From: Halomonas sp.
Lineage (GTDB): Bacteria > Pseudomonadota > Gammaproteobacteria > Pseudomonadales > Oleiphilaceae
Reading direction: 5' to 3'
NCBI GenBank assembly: GCA_007135745.1
Contig: SLIH01000057.1
Span: 1-6,336 of the forward strand
DNA: 6,336 nt
The position numbers were made by a program, and so were the translations under genes. The stretch's first letter is position 1, and every line of letters starts with the position of its first letter. The notes beneath the pieces were generated by a model, which was not told the origin of the DNA, did not search any database, and saw only the letters and a list, made by a program, of their open reading frames with translations. Shown piece after piece: positions 5,618-6,336 of this stretch.

Positions 5618-6271
5618 ATGTCCATCCAACGGCAGGCGCATTGTCCCGTCTGCAGGGGAAGCCAGTTTCGGTATTTCATGGCGGTTGCAGACAGGGATTA
5701 CTGGCGCTGTGAGCACTGTATGGCCACCTGGCTTGATCCCGACCAGAGACCGGGCCCAGTCCATGAAAAGGCCGAATACGATCAACACCGGAATGAGGTT
5801 GCTGATCCGGGCTATCGGGCCTTTCTTGCTCGCCTGGCGGATGTGCTGATACCTCGCCTGGCAGGCGGCGCCCGGGGGCTTGATTTCGGATGCGGTCCGG
5901 GGCCGGCTTTGGTGGCCATGCTGGGCGAGGCAGGGTTTCAGGTCGAAGGCTACGACCCGTTTTATGCGCCTGATGAGCGCCTGCTTGAAAGCCGTTACGA
6001 TTTCATTACCTGCACCGAGGTGGTGGAGCATTTGCACCATCCAGCCGCTGTTTTTGACCAGCTTGATGACCTGCTGCGTCCCGGCGGATGGCTGGGGATC
6101 ATGACCTGCTTTCAGACCGACGATGAGCGGTTCGCGGGCTGGCATTACCGGCGTGATCCCACCCATGTGGTGTTCTATCGGGAGGAAACGCTGCGTCGTG
6201 TGGGCGAGCAGCGGGGTTGGCGGTGCGAGATTCCCCGTAAGGATGTGGCGCTCTTTCACAAGGTCGGGTGA
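5618..6271 (+). CDS. zinc-ribbon class I SAM-dependent methyltransferase
   Basis: This is a complete 217-residue protein with two parts. The N-terminal zinc ribbon has CPVC (Cys9, Cys12) and CEHC (Cys31, Cys34). The methyltransferase domain has the SAM motif LDFGCGPG at 88-95, the acidic strand-2 residue Asp113 in VEGYD, and CTEVVEHLHHP (132-142), typical of the Methyltransf_11/12/23 group. LLRPGGWLGIMT follows as the post-motif strand. The substrate cannot be told from sequence. N-terminal four-cysteine zinc modules occur in rRNA methyltransferases such as RlmA and, in another form, in sugar C-methyltransferases, so either type is possible. AGGAG at 5602-5606 is 11 nt from ATG 5618, somewhat long, and AGAG at 5611-5614 is closer but weak. 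The gene is divergent from arsM and may be a single-gene unit. The terminator hairpin downstream has its T-run on the opposite strand. Confidence 0.88.
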   Translation: MSIQRQAHCPVCRGSQFRYFMAVADRDYWRCEHCMATWLDPDQRPGPVHEKAEYDQHRNEVADPGYRAFLARLADVLIPRLAGGARGLDFGCGPGPALVAMLGEAGFQVEGYDPFYAPDERLLESRYDFITCTEVVEHLHHPAAVFDQLDDLLRPGGWLGIMTCFQTDDERFAGWHYRRDPTHVVFYREETLRRVGEQRGWRCEIPRKDVALFHKVG

Positions 6272-6303
6272 TCATCAGGGCCGCGCCGAGCGTTTTTGCG
6301 GAC

Positions 6304-6333
6304 AAAAAAATGCCGGGTCAGAGACCCGGCATT
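6304..6333 (-). terminator. intrinsic terminator, best oriented for a minus-strand gene beyond the right edge
   Basis: Positions 6309-6318 (AATGCCGGGT) pair perfectly with 6324-6333 around the loop CAGAG (6319-6323), giving a 10-bp stem. Seven A at 6304-6310 read as a T-run on the minus strand, so transcription arriving from the right would stop here. On the + strand only two T follow the stem's core before CAA and the window edge. Termination of the upstream methyltransferase is possible but less certain. This predicts a convergent gene just past the edge. Confidence 0.8.
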
Positions 6334-6336
6334 CAA

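Noticed and set aside
5615..6259. Long minus-strand open frame opposite the zinc-ribbon methyltransferase (about 214 residues).
   Set aside because: It mirrors the real gene almost end to end. The + frame has zinc and SAM motifs, whereas this one has none.
6293..6308. TTTTTG / CAAAAA hairpin, and the T-run at 6293-6297 as a terminator of the last gene.
   Set aside because: The hairpin is only A/T pairs plus one G-C, and no stable GC stem precedes the T-run. The stronger hairpin at 6309-6333 explains the A-tract.

Overview
The window reads as ordinary chromosome from a free-living gammaproteobacterium, most like Marinobacter or a related marine genus. This rests on moderately high GC content, tightly packed genes with AGGA-type ribosome binding sites, and the family resemblance of the proteins. 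The genus is an inference from protein style and has not been tested by search. I see no insertion sequence, CRISPR array, tRNA or rRNA.

Left part (1-1230). A complete short-chain dehydrogenase/reductase (SDR; 81-845, +) ends in a strong intrinsic terminator (867-899). A single-gene unit for dodecin, a small flavin-storage protein (1021-1230, +), follows. Its leader contains an RpoS-like -10 element.

Centre (1231-4354). A three-gene operon on the + strand has overlapping reading frames. It encodes the membrane serine protease NfeD (1361-2896), a slipin/stomatin-like SPFH protein (2889-3743) and a DUF938 methyltransferase-like protein (3743-4354). NfeD and slipin are a known membrane protease/scaffold pair, and the third gene is stitched on by a 1-nt stop/start overlap. 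NfeD carries an unusual Gly-run and poly-acidic insertion between its catalytic Ser and Lys. The slipin ends in an acidic tail.

Right part (4355-6336). A GC-rich REP-like palindrome lies between the operon and a convergent arsenite methyltransferase gene (arsM, 4439-5488, -). The ArsM protein closely resembles the animal AS3MT enzyme and keeps all four arsenic-binding cysteines, but no other ars gene is visible. A 129-bp divergent spacer separates it from a zinc-ribbon class I SAM methyltransferase (5618-6271, +). The window closes with a strong hairpin whose A-tract suggests it mainly stops transcription arriving from a minus-strand gene beyond the edge.

No clearly new defence or mobile system is present. 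The points most worth following up are the NfeD insertion together with the DUF938 operon link, the AS3MT-like orphan ArsM, and the possible RpoS control of dodecin.
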